Assembly: GCA_934597125.1 (NCBI GenBank)
Contig: CAKTQM010000044.1
Location: 1-13,517 of the forward strand
DNA: 13,517 nt
Origin: an uncultured Oscillospiraceae bacterium
GTDB taxonomy: Bacteria; Bacillota; Clostridia; Oscillospirales; Oscillospiraceae
Reading direction: 5' to 3'
Position 1 is the first letter of the stretch. Each line of letters opens with the position of its first letter. The translations under genes were made by a program, and so were the position numbers. The notes under the pieces were generated by a model that saw only the letters and a list, made by a program, of their open reading frames with translations, was not told the origin of the DNA and searched no databases. Shown piece after piece: positions 1 to 7,127 of the stretch.

Positions 1-182
1 ACATTCTCGCCAAACACCGCCTTGCGGTCATAGTCCGCGAAGTGCTCCTTCAGGGCTTGCAGGTGTTCTTCCGTCATAGCGCGGAAAGCGTCCTCCCGCC
101 ACAGAGCCTTTGCGGGATATATGACCTCCAGCACACCGAAGGGTACGCCGCACAGCGCGTCGTCTTTTTGAAATTGCAGCAT
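1..182 (-). CDS. Unknown protein, N-terminal 60 residues (runs off window)
   Basis: An open minus-strand frame runs from an ATG at 182 to the left edge without a stop, so only the first 60 residues are visible. The start is supported by a perfect AGGAGGT ribosome binding site (190-196 on the plus strand) at normal spacing. The peptide begins MLQFQKDDALCGVPFGVLEV and continues with a charged, probably helical stretch (residues 28-52) ending in FADYDRKAVFGEN. There is no signal peptide or membrane segment. I do not recognise the family. The gene lies downstream of the fragment at 343-678 on the same strand, with 160 bp between them, so co-transcription is possible but not shown. Confidence 0.7.
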   Translation of the reverse strand, partial: MLQFQKDDALCGVPFGVLEVIYPAKALWREDAFRAMTEEHLQALKEHFADYDRKAVFGEN

Positions 183-342
183 GGTACAGACCTCCTATAA
201 TAAAAAATAGCGGGATAAAATCCTTCCGAATTCTACCCCACTTGAATCGCGCCGGTATGGCTCGATAAGTCCTCTGATAAAACAAATTTCTGCTTTATTT
301 TGCATGAGTATAACACCATGCTTTACAAAATGCAAGAGAAAA

Positions 343-678
343 TTATCCGTTCACATACCGCTCACCGTCCACGCGGTCATAGACCTCATAGGACACGTCC
401 CGCTCGTAGTAGACCGCCAGCAGCTCCCGCAGCGCACGGATGGCGGGATTCGTCTCCTCCTCCAGACGCTTGCGGTAGAAGCCAATGCCGATCAGCGCCA
501 CATCCCGCAGCGCCCACCGCCACAGCATAGCGTTCCCGGTGATACAGTAGATGGGTTCCTCTATCAGAGGCACATTGCTGCCGCCTGTGCCGTAGTACAG
601 CACAGAACTCCCCAAAGTAAAAGAGCCATTTTGCAGGCACAAATCGCTGCATTTTCCTGTCAGTAATTCTAATATCCA
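343..678 (-). pseudogene. Unknown gene fragment without a convincing start
   Basis: A minus-strand frame is open from 678 to a TAA at 343-345. It has no ATG; the only upstream candidate is a TTG at 640-642 with no ribosome binding site. The translation looks like real coding sequence: a glycine-rich stretch (TLGSSVLYYGTGGSNVPLIE), then an amphipathic helix (FYRKRLEEETNPAIRALREL) and a charged tail ending DRVDGERYVNG. The codons are GC-rich like the neighbouring genes. I do not recognise the family. The lack of a start and the abrupt change to AT-rich DNA beyond 680 suggest the C-terminal part of a gene whose 5' end was lost. A short TTG-initiated gene is the alternative. Confidence 0.45.
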
Positions 679-723
679 TTATAATATTCCGTAGCTTTAC
701 TTTTCCTGTTAAATAATCTACTA

Positions 724-729
724 TATAAT
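724..729 (+). promoter_or_regulatory. Probable -10 box upstream of the small membrane protein gene
   Basis: A perfect TATAAT lies in an AT-rich tract (685-775) between the fragment at 343-678 and the gene at 790. No good -35 hexamer sits 16-18 bp upstream, so this is a weak call based on position and the -10 match. Confidence 0.35.
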
Positions 730-789
730 CACAAAAGGAAAACAACACCAAAACAAAACATAAAAACATTCTTTAAGGAGGAATCTACC

Positions 790-1014
790 ATGAAGAACAT
801 CAACACTTACATCCTGACCGCTATCGTTTCCCTCGTTCTGGTGGTCGCTACCTCTTTCCTGATGACCGCCGCTGACGAGCCTATCCGTCAGGCCGGTTAC
901 TACCTGCCCGTGGTGTTCGGCGCCGTAGCCGCCTGGGCCGCCGGTAAGGCTGGCTTGCTGGAGCTGGACTACGAGGAGCGCGCCGCCCGCCGCAACGCCC
1001 ACGCCGCAGCATAA
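790..1014 (+). CDS. Small two-helix membrane protein
   Basis: This 74-residue protein has a very strong ribosome binding site (AAGGAGGA at 775-782, 7 nt before the ATG). Two hydrophobic segments are visible at about residues 7-26 and 39-57, joined by a short polar loop (TAADEPIRQ). A charged C-terminal tail follows, LELDYEERAARRNAHAAA, with acidic then basic and alanine-rich character. This predicts a small integral membrane protein with a hairpin topology. No catalytic motif is visible and I do not recognise a named family. It stands alone as a transcription unit: AT-rich promoter DNA lies upstream and the palindromic terminator at 1059-1101 lies 44 bp beyond the stop. GC-rich codon choice and the near-ideal ribosome binding site suggest high expression. 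Confidence 0.75.
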   Translation: MKNINTYILTAIVSLVLVVATSFLMTAADEPIRQAGYYLPVVFGAVAAWAAGKAGLLELDYEERAARRNAHAAA

Positions 1015-1058
1015 GGTAATCACAAACGGCCATCTCTTTTCTCTCTAAATTCCATGCA

Positions 1059-1101
1059 TACAAAAAGGACTGACACGCAATGCGTGTCAGTCCTTTTTGT
1101 A
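1059..1101. terminator. Bidirectional palindromic terminator
   Basis: A perfect inverted repeat has 21-nt arms at 1059-1079 and 1081-1101 around a single A. The arms begin TACAAAAAGGACTGACACGC, so both strands give a GC-rich stem core followed by a T-run. It lies just beyond the small membrane protein gene and at the broken 5' boundary of the kinase remnant. Confidence 0.85.
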
Positions 1102-1122
1102 CCGCAGCCCTCCAGCAGCAGC

Positions 1123-1792
1123 GCACCCATGATCTCCGCCGCCGCAGAACTGGATGACGACACACTGGAGACCGTTCTGCCGGTGATTGCCACACAGACG
1201 GAGGACTTCGGCACGCTGGCGGCGCTGGTTGGACAGTACGGGACAGGCGGCGCCGCAGATGCAGGGACTGGTGGACGAGATGCTGACCCTTGCCGCCGCC
1301 CAGCGGGGAAATGAGACTCCACCGGTGCCTGTTAACCTTTCTGACGTGGTGGAAAAAGCTGCTTTGCAGCTGGAATCGGTGGCCTATGAAAAGCAGGTGA
1401 CGCTGGAGACGGAGCTCGCGGCGCACGTCATCACCGTGCCGGGCAGCACGGAAGCCTTACAGCGCATCGCCGCCAGTCTGATGGAGAACGCCATCAAGTA
1501 CGAGCCGTCCGGCGGCAGTGTAGCTGTCCGGCTGACCGCCGCCAAACGGCAAGTTCGGCTGGAGGTGCGCAACGGCGGGGCGATCATCCCGCCGGAGGCG
1601 CTGCCCCACATGTTTGACCGTTTCTACCGAGGTGAAAAAAGCTGCAGTCCCGTAGCGGGTCACGGTCTGGGGCTTGCCATTGTCAAGCATCTGACGGAGA
1701 ATCTGGGCGGCAGCATTCCCGTCCGCAGCGACGAGACAGAGGGCACAGTCTTTCTCGTTACCCTGCCTGGAAAAGAAATCACACAAAATTGA
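1123..1792 (+). pseudogene. Sensor histidine kinase remnant (5'-truncated, frameshifted)
   Basis: The downstream frame (about 1256-1792) encodes an almost complete histidine kinase C-terminus: QMQGLVDEMLTLAAAQR (end of the dimerisation helix), an N box (SLMENAIKYEPSGG), the conserved IPPEALPHMFDRFYRGEKS segment, a G2 box (GHGLGLAIVKHL), then a GTVFLVTLP strand before TGA. A different frame at about 1123-1203 encodes APMISAAAELDDDTLETV and then LPVIATQTE, which resembles the dimerisation helix just after the phospho-histidine. The HELxTP motif, HAMP region and sensor are absent, and the frame changes between 1203 and 1256. There is no good ribosome binding site. I infer a decayed kinase. It lies directly upstream of the lipoprotein, suggesting a former two-component system that controlled it. 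A translated stand-alone ATPase domain is a less likely alternative. Confidence 0.75.
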
Positions 1793-1805
1793 AAAACTCC
1801 GGTTT

Positions 1806-1838
1806 CTTTAAGTCCGCTTTAGGGAACGGCGGTATGAT
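1806..1838 (+). promoter_or_regulatory. Lipoprotein promoter with OmpR-type direct repeats
   Basis: Two direct repeats, CTTTAAG (1806-1812) and CTTTAGG (1817-1823), start exactly 11 bp apart. A TATGAT -10 box follows at 1833-1838 with no recognisable -35 hexamer. Tandem half-sites about one helical turn apart over a poor -35 are typical of promoters activated by OmpR/PhoB-family response regulators. The nearby kinase remnant fits this reading, but no regulator gene is in the window. Confidence 0.5.
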
Positions 1839-1910
1839 ACAGCCACAGCAAGAGAAGCAAAGCTGTTTCCTTTTTCTCCATAACCATACATGACGAAGGA
1901 GGTCATTTCC

Positions 1911-3728
1911 ATGAAAAAGTTCGTATCGATTTTATGCGCAGGCGTTATGCTGTTGTCGCTGGCGGCCTGCGGGGCAAAGGCGGATACCGCCTACGCGGGC
2001 CAGACCATCACCGGAAAGGTCACGGCGCTGGAGGGCACGTCCGTGACGCTGGCGCTGGGTGAGCTGACAGAGAACGCTGCACCTGGCGGTGACAGCCAAC
2101 AGCCGCCGGAGATGCCCGGCAGTGACGATCAAACCGGCGAGCAGCCCACCGGAACCCCTCCGGAGAAGCCGGAGGGTGCCTCTGACAATAATCAGAGCGG
2201 CCAGCAGCCGCCGGAAAAGCCCGACGGCGACAGCAGCCAGCAGAGCGGCGGCCAGCCGCCTGAGATGCCGGAAAACGGCGAAAACGGGCAGCCGAACGGC
2301 ACCCCTCCCGACATGCCGGAGGGCGGCATGGGCGGCAGCAGCTTCACCGAAAGCGGCGAGACGCTGACCATCGACATCACCGACGCCGCCATCGTGAAGA
2401 ACGGCGAGACTGTCTCCGCCACAGAGCTGGCGGTGGGCAACGTGGTGCAGGTAACCTTTGACGACAGCGGCAGCGTCGTCACCGTGGAGATCGTCTCCGG
2501 CGGCAAGAACGGCGGCTTCGGCGGAAGCAGTCAGGTAACGCAGGGCAGCAGCGCCAGCACCATCAGCGAGGATGGGACGTACACCGACACCACCTATACC
2601 TCCGCCGGCGACGACGAGAACGCCCTGCGGGTGGACGGCGCGGTGGTGACACTGGACGGTGTTACCGTGGACAAGAGCGCCGGTGCCACCTCCAACACGG
2701 AGAACGGCGACTTCTACGGCGTCAACGCCGCCCTGCTGGCCACCAACGGAGCGAATGTGACCATCGCCAACGCCACAGTCACCTCCTCGGCCCAGAACGG
2801 CAACGGCGTGTTCAGCTACGGCAGCGGTACCACCGTCAACATCTCGGAGTCCGTGATCACCACCACCGCCGACAACTCCGGCGGCATCCAGACCACCGGC
2901 GGCGGCACCACCAACGCCACTGATCTGGTAGTCAGCACCTCCGGCAATTCCTCGGCGGCCATCCGCTCTGACCGGGGCGGCGGCACCGTCAACGTGGACG
3001 GCGGCAGCTATGTGTCCAACGGCTACAACTCCCCTGCCGTGTACTCCACCGCCGACATCACCGTGAAAAACGCCATTCTCACCGCCAACAACTCCGAAGC
3101 GCTGGTGATTGAGGGAAAAAACAGCATCGCGCTGGAGGACTGCGACGTCACCGGTAATATGAGCGACACCAAGGGCAGCAGCTCCGAGGAGAACGTCCAC
3201 AATGTGATGATCTATCAGTCCATGAGCGGCGACGCGGACGTGGGCACCTCCACCTTCTCTATGACCGGCGGCACACTGACCGACAAGAACGGCGACATGA
3301 TCTACGTCACCAATACCCACTGCGTGCTGACCCTCAGCGGCATCACCATCCAGAATGAGGACGCCGACGGCGCGCTGCTGCGGGTGGTGGGCAACTCCGC
3401 CAGCCACGGCTGGGGCACAGCGGGCAGCAACGGCGCACAGGTGGAGTTCACCGCCGACGGCCAGACACTGAACGGCAATATCGTGGTGGACACCATCTCC
3501 ACGCTGAACATGAAGCTGACAGGCGGCAGCACATTCACCGGCACCGTCAACATTGTGGACAACGCCCAGGGCGGCACGGCGGTCAACAATAATGCCGTTG
3601 TCACCATCGAGAGCGACTGCACCTGGACGCTGACCGGCGACTGCACCATCACCAGCCTCACCAACAGCGGCACCATCAACTTCAACGGCTATACCATCAC
3701 TTTGGCTGACGGTACGGTGCTGCGCTAA
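1911..3728 (+). CDS. Surface lipoprotein with predicted beta-helix and Pro/Gln-rich linker
   Basis: I chose the ATG at 1911 (605 residues) because AAGGAGGT lies 7 nt upstream and it starts a classic lipoprotein signal, MKKFVSILCAGVMLLSLAAC, with lipobox LAAC and the lipid-bearing Cys at residue 20. The in-frame ATG at 1890 precedes that site. Residues ~30-48 and ~148-192 read like two halves of one small beta-domain (ITGKVTALEG... and VGNVVQVTFDDSGSVVTVEIV). Between them is a Pro/Gln/Gly-rich spacer with five PP(E/D)(M/K)P units. From ~215 to the end are short Thr/Asn/Gly-rich repeats (GANVTIANATVTSS, GTVNVDGGSYVSNG) typical of a right-handed beta-helix. Few Cys are present and no catalytic motif is visible. 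The likely role is a membrane-anchored, cell-surface binding or adhesin-like protein; carbohydrate binding is a guess. The gene is monocistronic, with its own promoter and terminator. Confidence 0.85.
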   Translation: MKKFVSILCAGVMLLSLAACGAKADTAYAGQTITGKVTALEGTSVTLALGELTENAAPGGDSQQPPEMPGSDDQTGEQPTGTPPEKPEGASDNNQSGQQPPEKPDGDSSQQSGGQPPEMPENGENGQPNGTPPDMPEGGMGGSSFTESGETLTIDITDAAIVKNGETVSATELAVGNVVQVTFDDSGSVVTVEIVSGGKNGGFGGSSQVTQGSSASTISEDGTYTDTTYTSAGDDENALRVDGAVVTLDGVTVDKSAGATSNTENGDFYGVNAALLATNGANVTIANATVTSSAQNGNGVFSYGSGTTVNISESVITTTADNSGGIQTTGGGTTNATDLVVSTSGNSSAAIRSDRGGGTVNVDGGSYVSNGYNSPAVYSTADITVKNAILTANNSEALVIEGKNSIALEDCDVTGNMSDTKGSSSEENVHNVMIYQSMSGDADVGTSTFSMTGGTLTDKNGDMIYVTNTHCVLTLSGITIQNEDADGALLRVVGNSASHGWGTAGSNGAQVEFTADGQTLNGNIVVDTISTLNMKLTGGSTFTGTVNIVDNAQGGTAVNNNAVVTIESDCTWTLTGDCTITSLTNSGTINFNGYTITLADGTVLR

Positions 3729-3760
3729 GCAATTCAGGTTTTATTTCTGTAATTTCATAT

Positions 3761-3795
3761 AAAACCGTCTCGAACGTATGTTTGAGACGGTTTTT
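3761..3795 (+). terminator. Terminator of the lipoprotein gene
   Basis: The arms AAAACCGTCTCGAAC (3761-3775) and GTTTGAGACGGTTTT (3780-3794) enclose a GTAT loop and end in a T-run. The single mismatch is a G-U pair in plus-strand RNA, so the hairpin favours that strand. Confidence 0.9.
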
Positions 3796-3816
3796 GTGAT
3801 TGCTCACAGGTTTAAG
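3795..3816 (-). repeat. Copy C of a dispersed junction element
   Basis: On the minus strand this reads CTTAAACCTGTGAGCAA then TCACA. It matches the elements at 6659-6684, 7968-7993 and 13330-13355 in the core AAACCTGTgGGCAAtCACA. As in those copies it abuts a hairpin terminator, but the stem sequence is unrelated. It includes the stop codon of the KilA-N fragment. Confidence 0.6.
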
Positions 3817-3977
3817 AAGGCCAATGTGATTTCACTTCGCAGCCACCGCTGTATCACATATCCCGGAGCATCCTCACTGTGCGCGCGAGCGATCTCAGTC
3901 AGAGAAATATAACTCTCGTCCCGCTGCGCCGCTGATTTCCTTCGCCCCACGCGCTCCAATACCTCTCGCTTACTCAT
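3804..3977 (-). pseudogene. Truncated KilA-N domain gene end
   Basis: The minus-strand frame ends MSKREVLERVGRRKSAAQ, then RDESYISLTEIARAHSED, then APGYVIQRWLRSEITLAFLNL and stop. The stretch YISLTEIA...PGYVIQRWLRS...TLAFL matches the start of KilA-N DNA-binding domains (typically YISLTDIAKY...P..VIQNWMRNRNTIEFLG), found in phage and mobile-element proteins. Family members are normally 200-300 residues, whereas this frame stops in the middle of the domain at TGA 3804-3806. The stop lies inside the repeat element at 3795-3816, so a rearrangement at the element probably cut the gene. The ATG at 3977 has no convincing ribosome binding site and the frame is open further upstream, so the 5' end is unclear. 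I treat it as a non-functional remnant. Confidence 0.65.
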
Positions 3978-4038
3978 GCCATAGTCGGCAATAGGGGGAG
4001 ATTTATATTCATGCTCAGCGATATCGTTTCCATACAGG

Positions 4039-4157
4039 CAAACAGCCGACCTGATAGGCTGGCTGTTTGTGTCAGTCTGCCGGGAATCCCGGTTGCGGCC
4101 TATTGCATGCCCCGTTTCCTCGGCAGACTGAGGGGGAGGTGCAAAGCACCTCCCCCT
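4039..4157. repeat. Cluster of three perfect hairpins in a non-coding gap
   Basis: Three inverted repeats follow one another. CAAACAGCC (4039-4047) pairs with 4061-4069. TCAGTCTGCCG (4072-4082) pairs with 4121-4131 and encloses a small CCGGGAATCCCGG palindrome. AGGGGGAGGTGC (4131-4142) pairs with 4146-4157 around AAA. No convincing gene crosses the gap from 3978 to 4191. The last hairpin may terminate the exporter gene on the minus strand, but it lacks a good T-run there. A structured RNA or a small mobile palindromic element is also possible. Confidence 0.55.
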
Positions 4158-4191
4158 CTTGCGCAGAGAGAAATCAGGAAAGAAAATGAGC

Positions 4192-5088
4192 TCATTTGTT
4201 GTCGGCCGGTTCGTGCCGCTTCTCAAGCCACGCCGCGCCGTAGTTGAACAGCAGCACACCAGCCAGCGTGATGCCGCCGCCCACCAATGTGGCGGTATTC
4301 GGCATCTCGCCCAGGATCACGATGCCCAGCAGGCTGGTGAAGAACAGCGTCAGCACCGTGTAGTTGCTGACCTGCGAGGTGCGCTCCGCCTTGGAGAACG
4401 CCACAGACCACGACACATAGGCGATGGCACTGGGGAACACGCCCAGCAGGAGCACATAGACGTACTGTATGGCCGGAGCCGCTGCCAGCTCCCGAAAGGC
4501 TGTGGGTGAGAAGATCGCCAGCATCAACGTTCCTGCGAAAATACTGTAGGTAGACGCCTGCATGGCGGTGTATTTCTTTGTGAGCTTTCGCTGCAAAATG
4601 TTGTAGGTACTCAGAGACAGGGCCGCCAGAAACAGCCACGCCAGACCGCCGCTCTGGGTCAGTCCGCCGCTCATGGCCGTCAGCACCACCACGCCGATCA
4701 GCTCCACGGCAACCGCTGCCCATTGGAAACCCCGTACTCTCTCCCGATATACCACGCCCGCGATCAGCGCGGTGACCACCGGAACGGTGGCGTTGACCAC
4801 GCTGGCGGTGGCCGCAGGGACAGAGGACAGGCCCTTATTGAACACGATCATGTACAGGAAAAATCCGAAAAAACCGCTGCCCAGAAACAACGGCCAATCC
4901 GCCAGCTTCGGCGGCTTCATCTTTGTCACGATGGCAATGACGATCAATGCCGCCGACGCCACCAGATACCGCAGAAAACCCAGCGATGCCGCTGAGAAAT
5001 ACGACAGCGTCATGCGGGTAAACACAAATGCCAGCGCCCAGCAGAACACCGTAGCCAACGCGTAAGGCTGATATCTCTGTTTTTTCAT
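4192..5088 (-). CDS. EamA/DMT-superfamily transporter
   Basis: This 298-residue protein is almost entirely hydrophobic, with about ten predicted membrane helices in two homologous halves (roughly residues 8-140 and 150-285). This is the size and layout of a drug/metabolite transporter with two EamA domains. Typical features are CWALAFVFTRMTLSYFSAAS near the start, the first-half end VPAATASVVNATVPVVTALI, and the second-half PSAIAYVSWSVAFSKAERTS followed by a GEMPNTATLVGGGITLAGV helix pair. It probably exports small metabolites such as amino acids across the cytoplasmic membrane; the substrate cannot be read from sequence. The ATG at 5088 has a GAGAGGAAG ribosome binding site. The gene is divergent from the MocR regulator at 5210, a common arrangement in which the regulator controls the exporter. 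Confidence 0.9.
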   Translation of the reverse strand: MKKQRYQPYALATVFCWALAFVFTRMTLSYFSAASLGFLRYLVASAALIVIAIVTKMKPPKLADWPLFLGSGFFGFFLYMIVFNKGLSSVPAATASVVNATVPVVTALIAGVVYRERVRGFQWAAVAVELIGVVVLTAMSGGLTQSGGLAWLFLAALSLSTYNILQRKLTKKYTAMQASTYSIFAGTLMLAIFSPTAFRELAAAPAIQYVYVLLLGVFPSAIAYVSWSVAFSKAERTSQVSNYTVLTLFFTSLLGIVILGEMPNTATLVGGGITLAGVLLFNYGAAWLEKRHEPADNK

Positions 5089-5110
5089 GGATACCGCTTC
5101 CTCTCTTGCT

Positions 5111-5156
5111 TTGTTCTTGTTTCTGTGATACGATTACATCACATTTTTTGAACAAG
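5111..5156. promoter_or_regulatory. Nested dyads between exporter and MocR gene (candidate operator)
   Basis: The divergent intergenic region holds an outer inverted repeat, TTGTTC (5111-5116) with GAACAA (5150-5155), and an inner one, TGTGAT (5124-5129) with ATCACA (5138-5143), on nearly the same centre. Nested dyads between a MocR gene and its divergent partner are natural operator candidates. The promoter hexamers themselves are not clear. Confidence 0.4.
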
Positions 5157-5209
5157 TAAAAGATGCAATTACGGCCAATTTTTATTGGGTCAATCTAAAG
5201 GAGGTTCCC

Positions 5210-6607
5210 ATGCTGCACATCCCACTGGAGCGAACCGCCAAACGCACCTATACCAAGCAGATCTACTATGCCATCCGACAGAAGATCCTGGCCGGTGAAC
5301 TGGCTTCCGACGAGGCACTTCCACCCTATCGGGAGCTGAGTCAGGAACTGGGCGTCTCCAAGAACACGGTGCTTGCCGCCTACGATATGCTGGTGGCGGA
5401 TGGCGTACTGCGCAGCTCGGCCGGATCTGGGTTCTATGTGGAGGAGGGTATGCTGCGCCGCCCGCCTGCCCCGCCTGTTATCCAGCGGCAGTCCGCTGCG
5501 CTGTCCGATCAGATCATCCCCGACGGCGTCATCAACTTTGACAACGGCCAGCCTGCACTGGAGCTGTTTCCCCGCGCCAGATGGAACAAGGCGGTGTCCG
5601 CCGCTATGCTGGACATTCCCGCCGCCGCACTGGGGTATGATTTGCCGCAGGGGCGTCCCGAGCTGCGGCAGGCACTGTGCGAATACCTCCGGAAAAGTCA
5701 GGGGCTCTCCTGCAAGACGGAGCAGATCGTCGTTACCAGCGGTGCGAAGCAGGCCATCACGCTGGCGGCGGAGTGCCTGCCGGCCGGGCAGAAAGAGGTA
5801 TGGATTGAAGCCCCCGCGCCTGCGCTGCTGCGGCAGCTTCTGGCGTGTCACACGGAGCGCGTTATCTCCTTCCCTGTGGACGAACACGGTCTTGACCCGG
5901 CGAAGTTTTCCGCGGATAGACGGCCCGTGCTTATCATCGTTTCTCCCGCCCGTCAATTCCCCACCGGCGCTGTCATGCCCATGAAGCGCCGTATGGCGCT
6001 GGTAGAGTTCGCGGAACGAACCGGCGCGTATCTGCTGGAAGATAACTTCGAGAGTGAATTCAATTATGACGCGCCGCCGGCCTCTTCCCTGTATGAGCTG
6101 GCGCCGGAGCGGGTCATCTCCGTGGGAACCTTCAGCAAGGTACTGTATCCCTCCGTCCGGCTGGGCTACCTGATTGCGCCGCCGGAGCTGCTGCCGCTGC
6201 TGTGCGAACGCAAGCGGCTCTCCGACCACCATACCAATCCGGTCTATCGACTGGCGCTGGCCGCGTTTCTGGCGGACGGTACGCTGGAAAGGCACATTCG
6301 CCGTATGAAGCGGGAATATCGCGCCCGCCGCGATCATCTCATTGCGTGTCTGCATCAACAGTTTGGAAACGCCGTCTGCATCAGCGGCACTGCATCGGGC
6401 ATGAACCTCATCGCCGCCTTCCGAGACGTGTGCTTTACCGACAAGGCCATACAGGAGCTGCTGCGCGGCGGTGTGTACGCCGTTCCCGTAGAGCGTCAGG
6501 GACAGCGCACCAACGAACTGATCCTGCGCTATGCGGGACTGACGAAGGATGAACTGACCCTTGGCGCGGAGCACCTGCGGATAGGGATTGAGGGGATCCT
6601 GCTGTGA
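5210..6607 (+). CDS. MocR-family transcriptional regulator (GntR wHTH plus aminotransferase domain)
   Basis: The protein has 465 residues, the normal MocR/GabR/PdxR length. Residues ~13-75 form a GntR winged helix (LPPYRELSQELGVSKNTVLA, then GVLRSSAGSGFYV). A proline-rich linker (~83-95) leads into a fold-type I aminotransferase domain: GYDLPQGRPELRQAL at 142, SPARQFPTGAVMP at 245, LLEDNFESEFNY at 275, and the cofactor-lysine motif GTFSKVLYPSVRLGYL with Lys310. An arginine in LILRYAGL (Arg440) corresponds to the substrate carboxylate position. The usual EDDYDSEF is EDNFESEF, so the Tyr is Phe, while the first Asp is kept. It probably binds pyridoxal phosphate and controls the divergent exporter in response to an amino compound or the cofactor. 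AAAGGAGGT (5197-5205) fixes the start. It ends at the convergent terminator at 6613. Confidence 0.93.
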   Translation: MLHIPLERTAKRTYTKQIYYAIRQKILAGELASDEALPPYRELSQELGVSKNTVLAAYDMLVADGVLRSSAGSGFYVEEGMLRRPPAPPVIQRQSAALSDQIIPDGVINFDNGQPALELFPRARWNKAVSAAMLDIPAAALGYDLPQGRPELRQALCEYLRKSQGLSCKTEQIVVTSGAKQAITLAAECLPAGQKEVWIEAPAPALLRQLLACHTERVISFPVDEHGLDPAKFSADRRPVLIIVSPARQFPTGAVMPMKRRMALVEFAERTGAYLLEDNFESEFNYDAPPASSLYELAPERVISVGTFSKVLYPSVRLGYLIAPPELLPLLCERKRLSDHHTNPVYRLALAAFLADGTLERHIRRMKREYRARRDHLIACLHQQFGNAVCISGTASGMNLIAAFRDVCFTDKAIQELLRGGVYAVPVERQGQRTNELILRYAGLTKDELTLGAEHLRIGIEGILL

Positions 6608-6612
6608 TCTTG

Positions 6613-6657
6613 CCACAAGAAAAGACCTCCACGAAACGTGAAGGTCTTTTCTTGTGG
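6613..6657. terminator. Bidirectional terminator between MocR and tautomerase genes
   Basis: The 21-nt arms (6613-6633 and 6637-6657) differ at one position and enclose an AAA loop, with A-rich and T-rich outer ends. The mismatch is C-A in plus-strand RNA but a U-G wobble on the minus strand, so it fits the minus-strand gene better while serving both. Confidence 0.88.
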
Positions 6658-6684
6658 GTGTGCTTGCCTACAGGTTTCGCTGTC
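6617..6684. repeat. 68-bp repeat, copy A (hairpin arm plus junction element)
   Basis: This matches 7926-7993 over 68 bp with about seven mismatches. It comprises the AAGAAAAGACCTCCACG hairpin and, at 6659-6684, the dispersed element. On the minus strand that element reads GACAGCGAAACCTGTAGGC then AAGCACA. Both copies lie at convergent gene junctions. Confidence 0.75.
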
Positions 6685-6702
6685 CGCTTTCGCGTCCGGT
6701 CA

Positions 6703-7065
6703 TCACCAATCGCAGTTATCCGCTCGTGAGATGCCGCCCAGCATACCGCAGGCCAGCGGGATGTCATTGATGAGGATGCTGATTTCCATTTTGTTCTCAC
6801 CGGTCATCTCCGCCAGCTTGTCTGTCAGAGCAGTCATGATAGCGTTCTTGGCCTGCTGGGTGCGATCTGGAATCGTCGTCCAGTCGATGCGGACAATGGG
6901 TGCGGTCTTGCGAACATCCTCCAGCGCCATCTCATGGATATAGACATACACATTCTTCAAAGGAGTGCTGGTATTGCCATGGATCGTGGCAGCGGCAAAG
7001 TCCATCAGTTCCTTCTTCCACTCAGGGGTGTGCTTTCCGGTTACGGTAACATGTACATGCGGCAT
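6703..7065 (-). CDS. Tautomerase family protein, tandem-fused 4-OT-like subunits
   Basis: The 120-residue protein begins Met-Pro, giving the N-terminal proline that acts as catalytic base in the 4-oxalocrotonate tautomerase superfamily after Met removal. Two beta-alpha-beta units are visible: residues 2-52 (PHVHVTVTGKHTPEWKKEL, then VYVYIHEM) and 56-106 (PIVRIDWTTIPDRTQQAKNA, then MEISILINDIP). The second unit also starts with a proline, at residue 56, mirroring a 4-OT monomer of about 60 residues. The protein is therefore a fused dimer, probably cytoplasmic and acting on an unsaturated or keto-acid substrate that cannot be deduced. A strong AGGAGGA ribosome binding site (7073-7079) fixes the start. 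It is divergent from an XRE-cupin regulator across a shared promoter region and ends at the terminator at 6613-6657. Confidence 0.85.
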   Translation of the reverse strand: MPHVHVTVTGKHTPEWKKELMDFAAATIHGNTSTPLKNVYVYIHEMALEDVRKTAPIVRIDWTTIPDRTQQAKNAIMTALTDKLAEMTGENKMEISILINDIPLACGMLGGISRADNCDW

Positions 7066-7127
7066 AGTTGATTCCTCCTATTATGTTTATCCTCTCATTT
7101 GCTGATTGATCTGATCCTCGCTTGCTT

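Noticed and set aside
28..285. Minus-strand 85-codon frame at the left edge
   Set aside because: It overlaps the better-supported frame starting at 182 with a perfect ribosome binding site, and its Arg-rich product looks non-coding.
1932..3407. Long minus-strand open frame (491 codons) opposite the lipoprotein
   Set aside because: It is an antisense shadow of GC-rich Thr/Gly codons. The product is a low-complexity Gly/Ala/Val/His string with no domain, while the plus strand has a signal peptide, ribosome binding site and terminator.
4030..4190. tRNA-like or short tandem-repeat (CRISPR) structure
   Set aside because: The hairpins do not form a cloverleaf and lack the GTTCGAATCC T-loop. There are no regularly spaced direct repeats here or elsewhere in the window.
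5195..6616. Minus-strand open frame of 473 codons opposite the MocR gene
   Set aside because: Shadow of the plus-strand gene. The product has no family character, whereas the plus strand shows all the MocR motifs.
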